From positions 1,439,001 through 1,503,000 of the forward strand of contig NZ_CP029186.1 in the NCBI RefSeq assembly GCF_003096035.1: a stretch of 64,000 nucleotides of DNA, written 5' to 3'. Position numbers and translations under genes: made by a program. Below, in pieces: positions 1-8,108 of this stretch (the stretch's first letter is position 1; every line of letters begins with the position of its first letter). Under the pieces are notes generated by a model. The model had not been told where the DNA came from. It saw nothing but the letters and a program-made list of their open reading frames with translations, and ran no database searches. The stretch is from Flavobacterium album (GTDB lineage: Bacteria; Bacteroidota; Bacteroidia; Flavobacteriales; Flavobacteriaceae).

Positions 1-322
1 GCTCCAGTTTTTCGGAAGCCACAGGGTCCGGATCCCCATTACTATAGGCATCATTAATAGCTGCAAGGTGTACTTTTTGCAACGAATTCGCGCCATCGGT
101 ATTTTTTACGAAGAAAACACATTTCGCATTTTCATCGATCCCGATAGCCGTGTTTTGCCACAGGTCGTGTTGTGTGATCTTGCAGGAATACGATTCCGCC
201 AGGCCTGTTAACGCTTTTAAAAGCTGTTGTTGTTTTTTCTTTTTTTTATTGTGTGCCAGTACTAACGGCACAAGGCAGATTGCCAGTAAGGCAACTCCTA
301 TGATAGTTGTCGATAAATCCAT
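1..322 (-). CDS. Hypothetical membrane-anchored protein (3' end outside window)
   Basis: The minus-strand frame opens with an ATG at 322 and stays open to the window edge, so the C-terminus is missing. The N-terminus (residues about 4-23) is a hydrophobic segment (TTIIGVALLAICLVPLVLA), followed at once by a lysine-rich stretch (HNKKKKKQQQ) that would stay in the cytoplasm. A soluble part follows (LLKALTGLAESYSCKITQHD). This is the pattern of a single-pass inner-membrane protein with a cytoplasmic domain. I do not recognise a family. No neighbour gives a functional hint. Confidence 0.7.
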   Translation of the reverse strand, partial: MDLSTTIIGVALLAICLVPLVLAHNKKKKKQQQLLKALTGLAESYSCKITQHDLWQNTAIGIDENAKCVFFVKNTDGANSLQKVHLAAINDAYSNGDPDPVASEKLE

Positions 323-408
323 TTTTTTGTTTTTTATAAATAATAATGATCCGGGCACTGCCAAATTGCAGCCCCGCTTACATTTTCCCGCAGGCGTTAT
401 AAAAACAA

Positions 409-780
409 TTACCAAAAAGAATGGAAGGGATAAATGATATCAACGTTTGTAAAAAAGAGCAGGTTTTGCGATCTTTTTACAAATTGCGAAAACGACTGTG
501 CTGCTACATGCCCGGCTATCGGGGTATAGCCCACCAGCCCGCTGAAAGAAAGCTTAAGGAATTTGGGATGCCCGGCTTTTGCAAAAAACTTTGCACCGGC
601 AGGCTGAACGATATGGTGCGATAATTCGGCCGTTATTTTTGAAACATTTTCTGTTTCAGGCCCCGACGATTTTAAAAGAAAAGTAACTGATTCTGAAATA
701 CCATTGCCGGACATACCAATCCCGAAACAATACAGGATGGCGATAGCTATTACTATGGTATTTTTAAATCTGTTCTTCAC
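409..780 (-). CDS. Hypothetical protein with N-terminal signal/anchor
   Basis: A 123-residue frame starting at a GTG (MKNRF). Residues about 8-25 are hydrophobic (TIVIAIAILYCFGIGM), suggesting a signal peptide or membrane anchor. The rest has no motif I recognise. A good -7 box (TATCTTTG on the minus strand, 785-792) lies only 5 nt upstream, so the transcript would be leaderless or the true start is further in, for example the methionine at residue 23. It may be real but small and poorly supported. A shorter frame on the other strand overlaps it. Confidence 0.45.
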   Translation of the reverse strand: MKNRFKNTIVIAIAILYCFGIGMSGNGISESVTFLLKSSGPETENVSKITAELSHHIVQPAGAKFFAKAGHPKFLKLSFSGLVGYTPIAGHVAAQSFSQFVKRSQNLLFFTNVDIIYPFHSFW

Positions 781-784
781 ACGG

Positions 785-792
785 CAAAGATA
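785..792 (-). promoter_or_regulatory. Promoter -7 box TATCTTTG
   Basis: Matches the Bacteroidota TAnnTTTG element. It sits directly in front of the gene starting at 780, so little or no 5' leader is expected. Confidence 0.5.
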
Positions 793-859
793 CCACTTTT
801 ATTTATGGCGTTCCGTAAGGCAGCACAGGCGGAGAAATTCGTATTTCCGCGTCAACAAA

Positions 860-1495
860 TCAACCCTGCAGCACCTCTAAAAAATCCTCCCGCAATATCT
901 CCCGCGCGCCAAGGCTTTCGAGGTGGTCGTTGTGTACCTGGCAGTCCAACAGCCTGTAGTTTTCGGCCTGCAGCTTTTTGCATAAGGCTATAAAAGCTAC
1001 CTTGCTGGCATTGGGCATTTTCGAGAACATACTTTCCCCGCAAAAGATGTGACCAAGATCCACGCCATACAATCCGCCCACAAGGGCATCCTCATGCCAA
1101 ACCTCTACCGATTTGGCAAATCCTAATGAGTGCAGGGTGCAGTAGGCTTCGGTCATAGCATCAGTTATCCAGGTGCCCTGCTGCCCGTCGCGTTTTATAT
1201 CGCGGCAGTTGGCAATAACATCGGCAAAAGCGGTATTGAATGTAACCCGAAACATATTCCGGTTCAGGATGTTTCGCATGCTCTTTGATATCTTTAGCTC
1301 GTCAAAAAGTAACACCATCCGCTCCGGCGGACTCCACCACAATATTGGCTCGTCATCCTCAAACCACGGGAAGATGCCGCTGCGGTAGGCCAGCAGCAGG
1401 CGTTCGGGCGAAAGGTCGCCGCCAATGGCCACGATGCCTTCCGGCGAAGCCTCGTCAACAGGGGGGAAATACAGTTCGCGCGACAGAAAATACAT
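860..1495 (-). CDS. aat: Leucyl/phenylalanyl-tRNA--protein transferase
   Basis: This cytoplasmic enzyme moves Leu or Phe from aminoacyl-tRNA to the N-terminus of proteins with basic N-terminal residues, marking them for ClpS/ClpAP degradation (N-degron pathway). The 211-residue length is normal for Aat. Family motifs are visible: GGDLSPERLL (25-34), GIFPWFE (40-46), WWSPPERMVL (53-62), and later GLYGVDLG and GESMFS. The ATG at 1495 is preceded by a -7 box TAACTTTG at 1520-1527 (minus). It appears to be a single-gene unit. Confidence 0.95.
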   Translation of the reverse strand: MYFLSRELYFPPVDEASPEGIVAIGGDLSPERLLLAYRSGIFPWFEDDEPILWWSPPERMVLLFDELKISKSMRNILNRNMFRVTFNTAFADVIANCRDIKRDGQQGTWITDAMTEAYCTLHSLGFAKSVEVWHEDALVGGLYGVDLGHIFCGESMFSKMPNASKVAFIALCKKLQAENYRLLDCQVHNDHLESLGAREILREDFLEVLQG

Positions 1496-1519
1496 CCGTT
1501 ATTCGTTATAGTAGGTATT

Positions 1520-1527
1520 CAAAGTTA
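1520..1527 (-). promoter_or_regulatory. Promoter -7 box TAACTTTG for aat
   Basis: TAnnTTTG element on the minus strand, about 25 nt upstream of the aat start codon. Confidence 0.5.
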
Positions 1528-1611
1528 GGAATTGAAAATTAAAGTTAAAACAATCGTACCGCTAAAATGATTTTTTACCTTCGCTTCTTAATTGCTAAAC
1601 GAATGCCGGTT

Positions 1612-2235
1612 ATGAAATATTTTCTTTTTATCCTGTTTTTTTGGAGCGTTTCTGCTACTGCCCAAAATTTTATCGATATGGAAAAAGACACCATACAGAT
1701 GCAGGAGGTGATAGTGACCAGCGGGAAGAAGCACAAAATGAAAACGCTGCAGCTCACAGGGCCGTGCTATTCTCCCGAACCATTTAAGGATGCCGATGAG
1801 ATCCTGACACTTGTCGAGAACCTTCCTGCGGGCTCACTCGAATCGGTGTCGTTTTATTTCAATGGGGTTTTTGAAGGGACAAGGAAGGCAGGCGAGCAAT
1901 CCTCCTTTGGTGTCCTTATCTATACCGTAGAACAAAACGGGGAGCCGGGGCAACGCATTGCCTACGATAAAAAAGCCCTGCTTATGGATGATAAGGCAAA
2001 AGGCAAAGTAACTATAAACATTGCGGGGCTCGACCTTCAAAGCCAGTCCAGGTTGTTTATAGGATTGGTAAAAGAATCCGGCCCGGCCGTGATAGACGAC
2101 CTGTTTTTCGACTGCCTCTGCAACGGCCATGACAAGTACAAGACATTAGCCCGAACATCCGAAACCGCTCCATGGGAACGCAGGTGGGTATGTGCCGCGA
2201 TACGCGTTGATGTGCGGGTGCTGCTGAATAAGTAA
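1612..2235 (+). CDS. Secreted hypothetical protein
   Basis: The frame is open from 1567, but the ATG at 1612 puts a clean signal peptide (MKYFLFILFFWSVSATAQ) at the N-terminus, so I take that start (207 aa). After cleavage comes IDMEKDTIQMQEVIVTS, which resembles the segment after the carboxypeptidase-like domain of Bacteroidota TonB-dependent receptors, then a beta-rich body with NLPAGSLESVSFYFNG and SQSRLFIGLV. The body looks like a small secreted sandwich domain similar to those in flavobacterial carboxypeptidase-like proteins. No enzyme motif is visible. It is monocistronic and followed by an A+T-rich insertion-like gene. Confidence 0.7.
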   Translation: MKYFLFILFFWSVSATAQNFIDMEKDTIQMQEVIVTSGKKHKMKTLQLTGPCYSPEPFKDADEILTLVENLPAGSLESVSFYFNGVFEGTRKAGEQSSFGVLIYTVEQNGEPGQRIAYDKKALLMDDKAKGKVTINIAGLDLQSQSRLFIGLVKESGPAVIDDLFFDCLCNGHDKYKTLARTSETAPWERRWVCAAIRVDVRVLLNK

Positions 2236-2305
2236 GCCGTAATATTTTAATTTTAATTAATTTTATTTATTATATTTAACATAATATTAGTAAATAATTT
2301 TATAA

Positions 2306-3256
2306 ATGGAAAAAGAAACAGAAGGTGAAGATTATAGATACCGTGGATTATTTTGGATAATAACTAGTAATAAAATATTAGAAATTTATGTTTGGATACT
2401 TTTAAGTTTTTTAGTTGCTGGAAGACCATTGTTTTATGGATTTAATTATGGTTTTCAAGAAAAGAATTTTTTTCTTGAATTCTATACAGAAATATTGTCA
2501 TCAATTTTAGTTCTATTATTTCCATTTTTATTCAAGCTTATTTATGATGAATTTCCTTTTGAATACATAAGAAATAAAAAAAAACAAAGTTTAAAAATAA
2601 TAAAAAATCAAGAAACTTCAAAAGACTCTAAAAACGATGAAGAGTTAGATCAAGGGGCATATGATGATATTGCTCTAGATAATAATGATCAAATCATTAT
2701 AGATTCTGTTGCATATCCAGAAATCGAAGACTTGCATATTTTGAATACATATCTAATAAATGCCCAAAGAGTATCTGATAAAATATATAATAGAACAAAT
2801 GCGTATTTATTAATTGGATGTCTTATAGCCTTTGCTGGAGTACTGTTCTTTTATTTTCAAGCAGCGACTATTCACACGACTATTAAACCTGATGACGATA
2901 ATTTTTATTCGAAGTTATTCGTAGAATATTTGCCCAGAATAGGAACTTTAATATTTGTTGAAACTATAGCTTTTTTCTTTTTAAGGCAATATAGGCTAAC
3001 AATGGAAGAGTTTAGGTATTATGAAGCAATTAAACGTCAACGTGAAAACCAATATGCTGTTTTTAAATTAATTAATGATTATAAAGATAAGCCTGAACTT
3101 TTCGAAAAACTTATTAGCTATTGTGAATTTACTTCTAATCCAAATAAATTTATGCAAGGAGAGACAAATTCAATAATTGAAGTAGAAAAAATTATACCAA
3201 AGGATACAGAGATATTTGATAAATTTTTAGAATTATTTAAACTCTATAAGAAATGA
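2306..3256 (+). CDS. A+T-rich four-helix membrane protein of unknown function
   Basis: A 316-residue protein whose codons are strikingly A/T-rich (AAT, ATA, TTA, GAA dominate) compared with both neighbours, a sign of recent transfer. Two N-terminal hydrophobic helices (about 24-45 and 55-75) are followed by a charged Lys/Asp-rich cytoplasmic loop (about 90-140). An alpha-helical stretch (EDLHILNTYLINAQRVSDK) follows, then two more membrane helices (about 167-190 and 211-230) and a basic helical tail (RQYRLTMEEFRYYEAIKRQR). No enzymatic motif is visible. The layout resembles membrane proteins in accessory or defence loci, but I cannot assign a family. Confidence 0.75.
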   Translation: MEKETEGEDYRYRGLFWIITSNKILEIYVWILLSFLVAGRPLFYGFNYGFQEKNFFLEFYTEILSSILVLLFPFLFKLIYDEFPFEYIRNKKKQSLKIIKNQETSKDSKNDEELDQGAYDDIALDNNDQIIIDSVAYPEIEDLHILNTYLINAQRVSDKIYNRTNAYLLIGCLIAFAGVLFFYFQAATIHTTIKPDDDNFYSKLFVEYLPRIGTLIFVETIAFFFLRQYRLTMEEFRYYEAIKRQRENQYAVFKLINDYKDKPELFEKLISYCEFTSNPNKFMQGETNSIIEVEKIIPKDTEIFDKFLELFKLYKK

Positions 3257-3272
3257 CATAGGTTCTTGTTAT

Positions 3273-3316
3273 AAAAAAAAGAGACATGCATTATAGCTAA
3301 AGTATAAGCATGCCTC
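3273..3316 (-). terminator. Rho-independent terminator of the DUF3127 gene
   Basis: On the minus strand, GAGGCATGC (3316-3308) pairs with GCATGTCTC (3289-3281), with one G-U pair, and is followed by eight T. It lies just beyond the stop at 3345. Confidence 0.7.
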
Positions 3317-3344
3317 ATGGTATTTGGTATTTGCCTTTTGGAAT

Positions 3345-3740
3345 TTAAAAAGGAAGGTCGTCGTGTTCTTCTTCTTTATAGTTGCTTGCCGGCTGGAAAG
3401 AATCGTGTGCCTGTGGCGGCGGTGCCTGCTGGTACGATGGTGCTCCTCCCTGCGGTGCTTCAGGCTGCAGCTTTTCTATCCTCCATCCCTGGATCGAGTT
3501 GAAGTATTTTGTCTCTCCCTGTGGGTTCACCCACTCGCGGCCCCTCAGGTTTATGGAAACTTTTACAGGCTCTCCTGCCCTGTAGTTGTTCAGCAGGTCG
3601 CATTTGTCCTGCGTGAACTCTATCATTATATGCTGGGGGTACTGCTCATCTGTAGTAACCACCATTTCCCTTTTCCTGAAACCGTTAGCGCCAAAGGCTT
3701 TGGTCTCGTCAATCATCTTGATCCTTCCTGAAACTTCCAT
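3345..3740 (-). CDS. DUF3127 (SSB-like OB-fold) protein
   Basis: A 131-residue protein opening MEVSGRIKMIDETKAFGANG, with FRKREMVVTT, YPQHIMIEF and VKVSINLRGREW. These are the conserved lines of DUF3127, a Bacteroidota family thought to have an OB fold. A low-complexity Gln/Pro/Ala linker (about 93-115) leads to an acidic tip ending EEEHDDLPF. Single-stranded-DNA-binding proteins end in a comparable acidic tip (DDDIPF type) that recruits partner enzymes, so the tail suggests an SSB-like role in DNA transactions. That role is inferred. A terminator follows. Confidence 0.85.
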   Translation of the reverse strand: MEVSGRIKMIDETKAFGANGFRKREMVVTTDEQYPQHIMIEFTQDKCDLLNNYRAGEPVKVSINLRGREWVNPQGETKYFNSIQGWRIEKLQPEAPQGGAPSYQQAPPPQAHDSFQPASNYKEEEHDDLPF

Positions 3741-3790
3741 AATTTGTCTGTTATTTTCTGCCGCTATGGGCAGCTATCGTTAGTAAATAA

Positions 3791-4675
3791 TTAAAAATCT
3801 TTCTTTGCCAGCAGCACTTTCCATGCCTGTGTTACCTCGTTATTATCAAGCAGTTCCTTTGCCATCCTGAGCTTTTTTTCCTCATCGTCAGCGCTCAGTA
3901 CGGCTTTGGTTTCAAAGCTGCCTTTTACAAATATAGCAACTTCTTCGTCAGTGGGCAACGTTTCTACATTGCCTAATTTGCCAAGGTCATTTCCGTCAAA
4001 TATCCCGCTCTCTTTTATGAAGGCCGGAATGGAGTCGACACCTATTCCCAGTGTGGTGAGTGGCTTTTCCACTTCAAAAAGCCCTGCATTGGCACGGCTG
4101 TACCAGTTTCCTCCCATACGCGCCACAAGGTCGATCTTGTCCTGGTCGATACCGCCTTTATCGGGCGTCATAATGTCTTCGTTAATGTGCATTTTCACCA
4201 CTTCGCAGATGATCAGGTTGCCGGCCCCGCCTTCGGTGCCAAGGTTTACGATGTTCAGTACCTTACATTCAAACTGTACGGGCGACTCTTTTACCCTGAA
4301 AGGCTTTACAATGTCCGATGGCAACATGGTAAGGCCTGCTTTCTCGAATTCGTTTACCCCATCGGCATATTCGGTACTCGATAATGATGCCTGCTGTACG
4401 ATGTCGTAATTTACGACGTTAATAACCACCTCGCGGTTCAGTTCGGCATTGATGAGCGTGTGCTTTACAGTATTGTCGCGAACCCTCCGCGCCGGCGAGA
4501 ACACCAATATCGGGGGATTGGAACTGAACGCATTAAAAAAGCTGAATGGCGATAGGTTAGGCACGCCGTCCTTGTCTAATGTGCTTGCAAAAGCGATAGG
4601 CCTTGGGCCGACGGCGCCCTGCAAATAGCCCTGAAATTTAGCAGTGGGCATTTCTTTTGGGTCGATACTGAACAT
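3791..4675 (-). CDS. Flavin reductase family protein (FMN-binding split barrel)
   Basis: The protein (294 aa) carries the FMN-binding split-barrel signature near its N-terminus: AVGPRPIAFASTLDKDG (about 21-37), then NLSPFSFFNAFSSNPPILVFSPARR. Members use NAD(P)H to reduce flavins or bind FMN for related reductions. The C-terminal about 100 residues (GKLGNVETLPTDEEVAIFV onward) form the extra domain usual in flavobacterial members. A -7 box TATCTTTG (minus, 4694-4701) lies about 20 nt before the start. It is monocistronic, and the real substrate cannot be told from sequence. Confidence 0.85.
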   Translation of the reverse strand: MFSIDPKEMPTAKFQGYLQGAVGPRPIAFASTLDKDGVPNLSPFSFFNAFSSNPPILVFSPARRVRDNTVKHTLINAELNREVVINVVNYDIVQQASLSSTEYADGVNEFEKAGLTMLPSDIVKPFRVKESPVQFECKVLNIVNLGTEGGAGNLIICEVVKMHINEDIMTPDKGGIDQDKIDLVARMGGNWYSRANAGLFEVEKPLTTLGIGVDSIPAFIKESGIFDGNDLGKLGNVETLPTDEEVAIFVKGSFETKAVLSADDEEKKLRMAKELLDNNEVTQAWKVLLAKKDF

Positions 4676-4693
4676 TACCGGTTATTGTTTTTA

Positions 4694-4701
4694 CAAAGAT
4701 A
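4694..4701 (-). promoter_or_regulatory. Promoter -7 box TATCTTTG for the flavin reductase gene
   Basis: TAnnTTTG element on the minus strand, about 20 nt upstream of the start at 4675. Confidence 0.55.
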
Positions 4702-4831
4702 ATCGTTTGCGCCAATGCCCGATATTTTTAACTTAAGGAAAAGCCATAAAATATCAACAGTTAAATTGCGTTATACTGCCAACCGTCCGGCTAACTAACT
4801 TTTAGTATCTTTAAGCCTCAAATTTAAATTT

Positions 4832-5989
4832 ATGCAAATTACCGATAAAAGGGCTGTAACCCGATGGTTCATTATTATAGCTTCTTTTCTTATTGTGGTG
4901 CTCATTGTTTGGAATACCTATTTTATGTTCCAGACCTTTAAGGATGAGGAACGCAACAAAATGAAATTATGGGTACAATCGCAGGAAGCTGTAAACCGGG
5001 CTGATGAGAATACCGATGTTACCCTGCCACAGACCATTATAGAAAGCAACAATACCATCCCGATCCTCCTTGTGCAAAAAAATGAAGGCAAAGATGTTAT
5101 TGTAGCCAACAGGAACCTGCCGGAAGAGATAGCCCGTGACACGACAGCATTGCGAAAGATGTTCGAAAAAATAAAAGAAGAGAACACCCCTATAGCAATG
5201 CGTGGCGCATTCGATAGTATGCAGTATATCTATTACGGCAATTCTACCCTGCTCAACCAGCTAAAATATTACCCAATAGCGCTGGTGCTTATTATTGTGC
5301 TTTTCGGTGCAGTGGTATATAACTTTTACCGTGCTACCAAAATGAGCTCGCAAAACCGCCTTTGGGCCGGTATGGCCAAAGAAACCGCCCACCAGATAGG
5401 TACGCCGCTGTCGTCGCTCCTGGGGTGGATCGAGATCATGAAGGCCGATAATGTGGATGAGACAACGATCGAAGAAATAGAAAAAGACGTGAACCGCCTG
5501 CAGACCATTGCAGAGCGCTTTTCTAAAATTGGATCGGAGCCATTGCTTGAAGAAAGGGATATCGTAGCCGAGACCGAAAACGCGTTCGATTACCTCAGGG
5601 CCAGGGCATCGAGCCAGGTGGAGTTCAATTTCCGTTCGCCCAACCATCCTGTAATGGTGATGCTTAACCCCGAGCTGCACAGCTGGACCATAGAAAACCT
5701 GGTGAAAAATGCCATAGATGCCATGAAAGGGAAAGGCAGGTTGGACATTGTTGTGGATGAGCGCGAAAAATTTGTAAAGGTAAAAGTAAGCGATACGGGG
5801 AAAGGCATACCGAAATCCCAGTTCAGCAAAGTGTTCGAGCCGGGCTTTACCACCAAAAAGAGGGGGTGGGGACTCGGGCTTTCGCTAACCAAGCGCATTG
5901 TGGAAGAATACCACAAGGGCAAGATAAAAGTCCTCAATTCCGAAGTAGGGAAGGGAACCACCATGCAGGCCAGTTACAAGAGGGTATAA
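4832..5989 (+). CDS. Membrane sensor histidine kinase
   Basis: A 385-residue kinase with one membrane helix at 12-32, a periplasmic domain of about 115 residues, and a second helix at 148-166. A short DHp domain carries the phospho-accepting His187 in ETAHQIGTP, followed by a full HATPase domain: N-box ENLVKNAIDAM (289-299), DTGKGIP (321-327) and GWGLGLS (345-351). There is no HAMP or PAS domain. No response regulator gene is adjacent, so it is an orphan kinase whose partner lies elsewhere. The EKETAHQIGTPLSSLLGW style is common in Bacteroidota. A strong terminator overlaps its stop. Confidence 0.93.
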   Translation: MQITDKRAVTRWFIIIASFLIVVLIVWNTYFMFQTFKDEERNKMKLWVQSQEAVNRADENTDVTLPQTIIESNNTIPILLVQKNEGKDVIVANRNLPEEIARDTTALRKMFEKIKEENTPIAMRGAFDSMQYIYYGNSTLLNQLKYYPIALVLIIVLFGAVVYNFYRATKMSSQNRLWAGMAKETAHQIGTPLSSLLGWIEIMKADNVDETTIEEIEKDVNRLQTIAERFSKIGSEPLLEERDIVAETENAFDYLRARASSQVEFNFRSPNHPVMVMLNPELHSWTIENLVKNAIDAMKGKGRLDIVVDEREKFVKVKVSDTGKGIPKSQFSKVFEPGFTTKKRGWGLGLSLTKRIVEEYHKGKIKVLNSEVGKGTTMQASYKRV

Positions 5990-6029
5990 ATAAATCCCAT
6001 GCCGAAAACGACATGGGATTTATTTTTTT
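5988..6029 (+). terminator. Strong terminator after the histidine kinase (bidirectional)
   Basis: A perfect 14-bp stem (AAATAAATCCCATG, 5988-6001, pairs with 6012-6025) with a 10-nt loop and a T-run. It can also end the convergent lipoprotein gene at 6048. Confidence 0.85.
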
Positions 6030-6047
6030 ACAGGATTTATATTCCGC

Positions 6048-6455
6048 TTAGGGAACGCTTGTGTAGGTATGAATTACTTCCTTACCGTTTACCGTTTCAG
6101 AAATCGTTAAGATCGAATCTTTTATGGATTCTACGTTAACTACCCAGTCAGGCTCGCCGTCTAATTTAATGGTTACAACTCTTCCCTCTTTTGTGTAGAC
6201 TCCCGATTTTTTGTTGACAGCGTTTACCTGGGAGCCATCACATTCAATAACCTTATAACTCCTCACAACATCACTTGAATTGAAGTCGAGGTAATCTTTC
6301 GCGCAAGGCTTATGCTCGTAAGGGGTGGTTACACTGTTTTGAATTGTTGCTACATTGTACCATCGTGCATATAGCTTGCTTTGTTTTGATGAACCTTCCG
6401 GCTCACAGGATGCAAAAAGCATAACCGTAAGAAACAGGCTTAGTAAATTTTTCAT
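6048..6455 (-). CDS. Small lipoprotein, paralogue 1 of 3 (lipocalin-like)
   Basis: The 135 residues start with a lipoprotein signal peptide (MKNLLSLFLTVMLFASC; lipid-anchored Cys17). The mature part has LYARWYNVATIQN, CAKDYLDF and a beta-rich tail ending VIHTYTSVP. The same skeleton (K.W..V, CxKDYIxF, C-terminal YTSTP) recurs in the next two genes, so the three are tandem duplicates. A W-containing first strand followed by short beta strands suggests a lipocalin-like barrel as in many Bacteroidota lipoproteins. Function unknown. It has its own -7 box TATTTTTG at 6483-6490. Confidence 0.8.
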   Translation of the reverse strand: MKNLLSLFLTVMLFASCEPEGSSKQSKLYARWYNVATIQNSVTTPYEHKPCAKDYLDFNSSDVVRSYKVIECDGSQVNAVNKKSGVYTKEGRVVTIKLDGEPDWVVNVESIKDSILTISETVNGKEVIHTYTSVP

Positions 6456-6482
6456 GTTTTTAGTAGTGTTAATAGTTTACTG

Positions 6483-6490
6483 CAAAAATA
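6483..6490 (-). promoter_or_regulatory. Promoter -7 box TATTTTTG
   Basis: TAnnTTTG element on the minus strand, 28 nt upstream of the lipoprotein start at 6455. Confidence 0.45.
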
Positions 6491-6589
6491 CTAAAATTCA
6501 CCGACTGATTAATATTTCTTAATTTTTTGTATAAAAAATGTTTAAAATTTAAAAAATAAATTTTAATTTTTAGAATTTGGCAATTGCAT

Positions 6590-6624
6590 TAGAAAGATTA
6601 TAACAAGCGGGGCAGTTGCCCCGC
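6590..6624 (-). terminator. Terminator of lipoprotein paralogue 2
   Basis: GCGGGGCA (6607-6614) pairs with TGCCCCGC (6617-6624). On the minus strand this is followed by TTGTTATAATCTTT, a fairly T-rich tail. Confidence 0.6.
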
Positions 6625-6628
6625 CTGG

Positions 6629-7039
6629 TTATGGTGTACTGGTATAAATGTAGGTTACAGTTGCCCCGTTTAATGTGGCCTCCATTTCCAGGTCTTTATT
6701 TGTTAGTTTTTTAAGGGTATAGGTATTCGTTACACCATCAATTGTAGTAGTGAGCATTTCTGTAGTAGCGGTATAGGTGCCCTCGTCTACATCCGGGTCT
6801 TCCTGGCAATCATAATAGTCAACATCCTTAACGGCATTGCCGGCAAGGAACTGGATATAATCTTTACCGCAGGGCAGGTTGCCCGTATAATCTACCGTTT
6901 GGTTACCCAGCTTATACGATACATAAAACCATCTTTGCTGCAGGTGGTCTAAGTTAACCGCCGGCTCAGAAGGGCCGTCATCATTAGAGCAGCCGGACAG
7001 GCAGAGTACTGCCATAGCCAATCCGAATAATTTTTTCAT
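6629..7039 (-). CDS. Small lipoprotein, paralogue 2 of 3 (lipocalin-like)
   Basis: I place the start at the ATG at 7039 because it gives a proper lipoprotein signal peptide (MKKLFGLAMAVLCLSGC, lipidated Cys17). A frame extension to 7066 adds nine residues that would spoil it. The mature region has LQQRWFYVSYKLGNQ, CGKDYIQF, YYDCQED and ends VTYIYTSTP, aligned throughout with the genes at 6048 and 7143. Expected at a membrane surface. No catalytic motif. Each paralogue has its own terminator, so they are probably expressed separately. Confidence 0.8.
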   Translation of the reverse strand: MKKLFGLAMAVLCLSGCSNDDGPSEPAVNLDHLQQRWFYVSYKLGNQTVDYTGNLPCGKDYIQFLAGNAVKDVDYYDCQEDPDVDEGTYTATTEMLTTTIDGVTNTYTLKKLTNKDLEMEATLNGATVTYIYTSTP

Positions 7040-7110
7040 ACAATTTTGTGTTATGTTACTATACAATGATATGAAATATTATGACGGACAGGCGTTAAGG
7101 ATATTATAAT

Positions 7111-7137
7111 AAAAACGCGGCCATCTGGCCCCGTTTT
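7111..7137 (-). terminator. Terminator of lipoprotein paralogue 3
   Basis: AAAACG (7112-7117) pairs with CGTTTT (7132-7137), with an inner GGCC/GGCC stem. The T-run falls on the minus-strand side. Confidence 0.6.
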
Positions 7138-7142
7138 AAAAT

Positions 7143-7568
7143 TTATGGTGTGCTGGTGTAGGTTTCTATTACCTTTTCTTCATCTCCATCTCCATCCCAA
7201 TCATCCTGATAGGATATTTTAAGTTCGTTTGAATTAAGCTTCTCAACAGTAACAGAGCCTGTGTTTGAACCACTGCCAACGGTGATTGTATGTCCGCTTG
7301 TTGTGTAAGTATCTGTGCTTGTATCCATTAATGGCATTGTTCCGTCACAGTCATAAACATCAACCGATTTGAACGTGCCGCCGGAGATGAATTCAATATA
7401 ATCCTTTCCGCAAACTTCGTTTTCGTCATAAGGCTCTGTTTCACCATTTGCCTCTGTGGAAACCTGGTACCATTTTCTTGTAAGTTTGCCCATGTCTACA
7501 GGTCCATCATCATCAGAACATGAGGCAAAAAATGCCAAAGCAAGGCTTAAGCCTAATACTTTTTTCAT
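7143..7568 (-). CDS. Small lipoprotein, paralogue 3 of 3 (lipocalin-like)
   Basis: A 141-residue lipoprotein: signal peptide MKKVLGLSLALAFFASC, then an acidic linker (SDDDGPVDMG). The conserved blocks are LTRKWYQVSTEANGE, VCGKDYIEF, DVYDCDG and the C-terminal VIETYTSTP. A short Asp-rich run (DDWDGDGDEE) near the C-terminus looks like a divalent-cation loop and is absent from the other two copies. The closest match is its neighbour at 6629. Function unknown. Confidence 0.8.
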   Translation of the reverse strand: MKKVLGLSLALAFFASCSDDDGPVDMGKLTRKWYQVSTEANGETEPYDENEVCGKDYIEFISGGTFKSVDVYDCDGTMPLMDTSTDTYTTSGHTITVGSGSNTGSVTVEKLNSNELKISYQDDWDGDGDEEKVIETYTSTP

Positions 7569-7672
7569 AAATTGTAAGTGTTAATTGTTTGTTGTGCAAT
7601 AATAGGACTTTCTGTTTCGAAATTCAAAACAAAACTGCAAGACTGCGCCATTTTAACGCCACTTTAAGATAT

Positions 7673-7697
7673 AAAAAAGCCGGAAATTATTCCGGCT
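7673..7697 (-). terminator. Terminator of the greA-HIT operon
   Basis: AGCCGGAA (7678-7685) pairs with TTCCGGCT (7690-7697). On the minus strand the stem is followed by a T-run. It lies 6 bp beyond the HIT stop. Confidence 0.75.
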
Positions 7698-7702
7698 GTA
7701 TT

Positions 7703-8092
7703 TTAAAGGTTTGAGGCAATCGCTTTTGCCAGCTCCTCAAATTCTTCTTTTTCCATTTTTACCTTATTGGAAAAACGAATTTCATCCATTTCACTCAGAG
7801 GTATAAGGTGCACATGTGCATGCGGGACTTCAAGACCTATCACAGCCATACCTATGCGCTTGCAGGGCACGGTTTTCTCCAGCGCCTTCGCTACTTTTCG
7901 GGAAAACTGCATCAGGCCCAGGTAGTGCTCTTCCTCCATGTCGAACAGTTTATCGATCTCCTGTTTGGGAATACAGAGTGTGTGGCCTTTTGCATTGGGG
8001 TTCACATCCAGGAAAGCGAGGTAGTTGTCGTCCTCTGTTATTTTATAAGCCGGAATCTCGCCGTTTATTATTTTGGTGAATATAGAGCTCAT
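7703..8092 (-). CDS. HIT family protein (purine nucleoside phosphoramidase type)
   Basis: 129 residues with the histidine-triad signature HAHVHLIPL at 91-99, where the middle histidine acts as nucleophile on nucleotide substrates. MSSIFTKIINGEIPAYKI and NPNAKGHTLCIPKQ are typical of the HinT branch, which hydrolyses AMP-lysine and other AMP-N compounds in the cytoplasm. It starts 16 nt after the greA stop, so the two form an operon, a common Bacteroidota pairing. The same N-terminal pattern and length fit bacterial HinT well. Confidence 0.92.
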   Translation of the reverse strand: MSSIFTKIINGEIPAYKITEDDNYLAFLDVNPNAKGHTLCIPKQEIDKLFDMEEEHYLGLMQFSRKVAKALEKTVPCKRIGMAVIGLEVPHAHVHLIPLSEMDEIRFSNKVKMEKEEFEELAKAIASNL

Positions 8093-8108
8093 GGCAATGA
8101 TGAATTAA

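Noticed and set aside
3324..3731. 135-residue plus-strand frame opposite the DUF3127 gene
   Set aside because: It is a shadow of the DUF3127 coding strand and lacks a start signal or fold.
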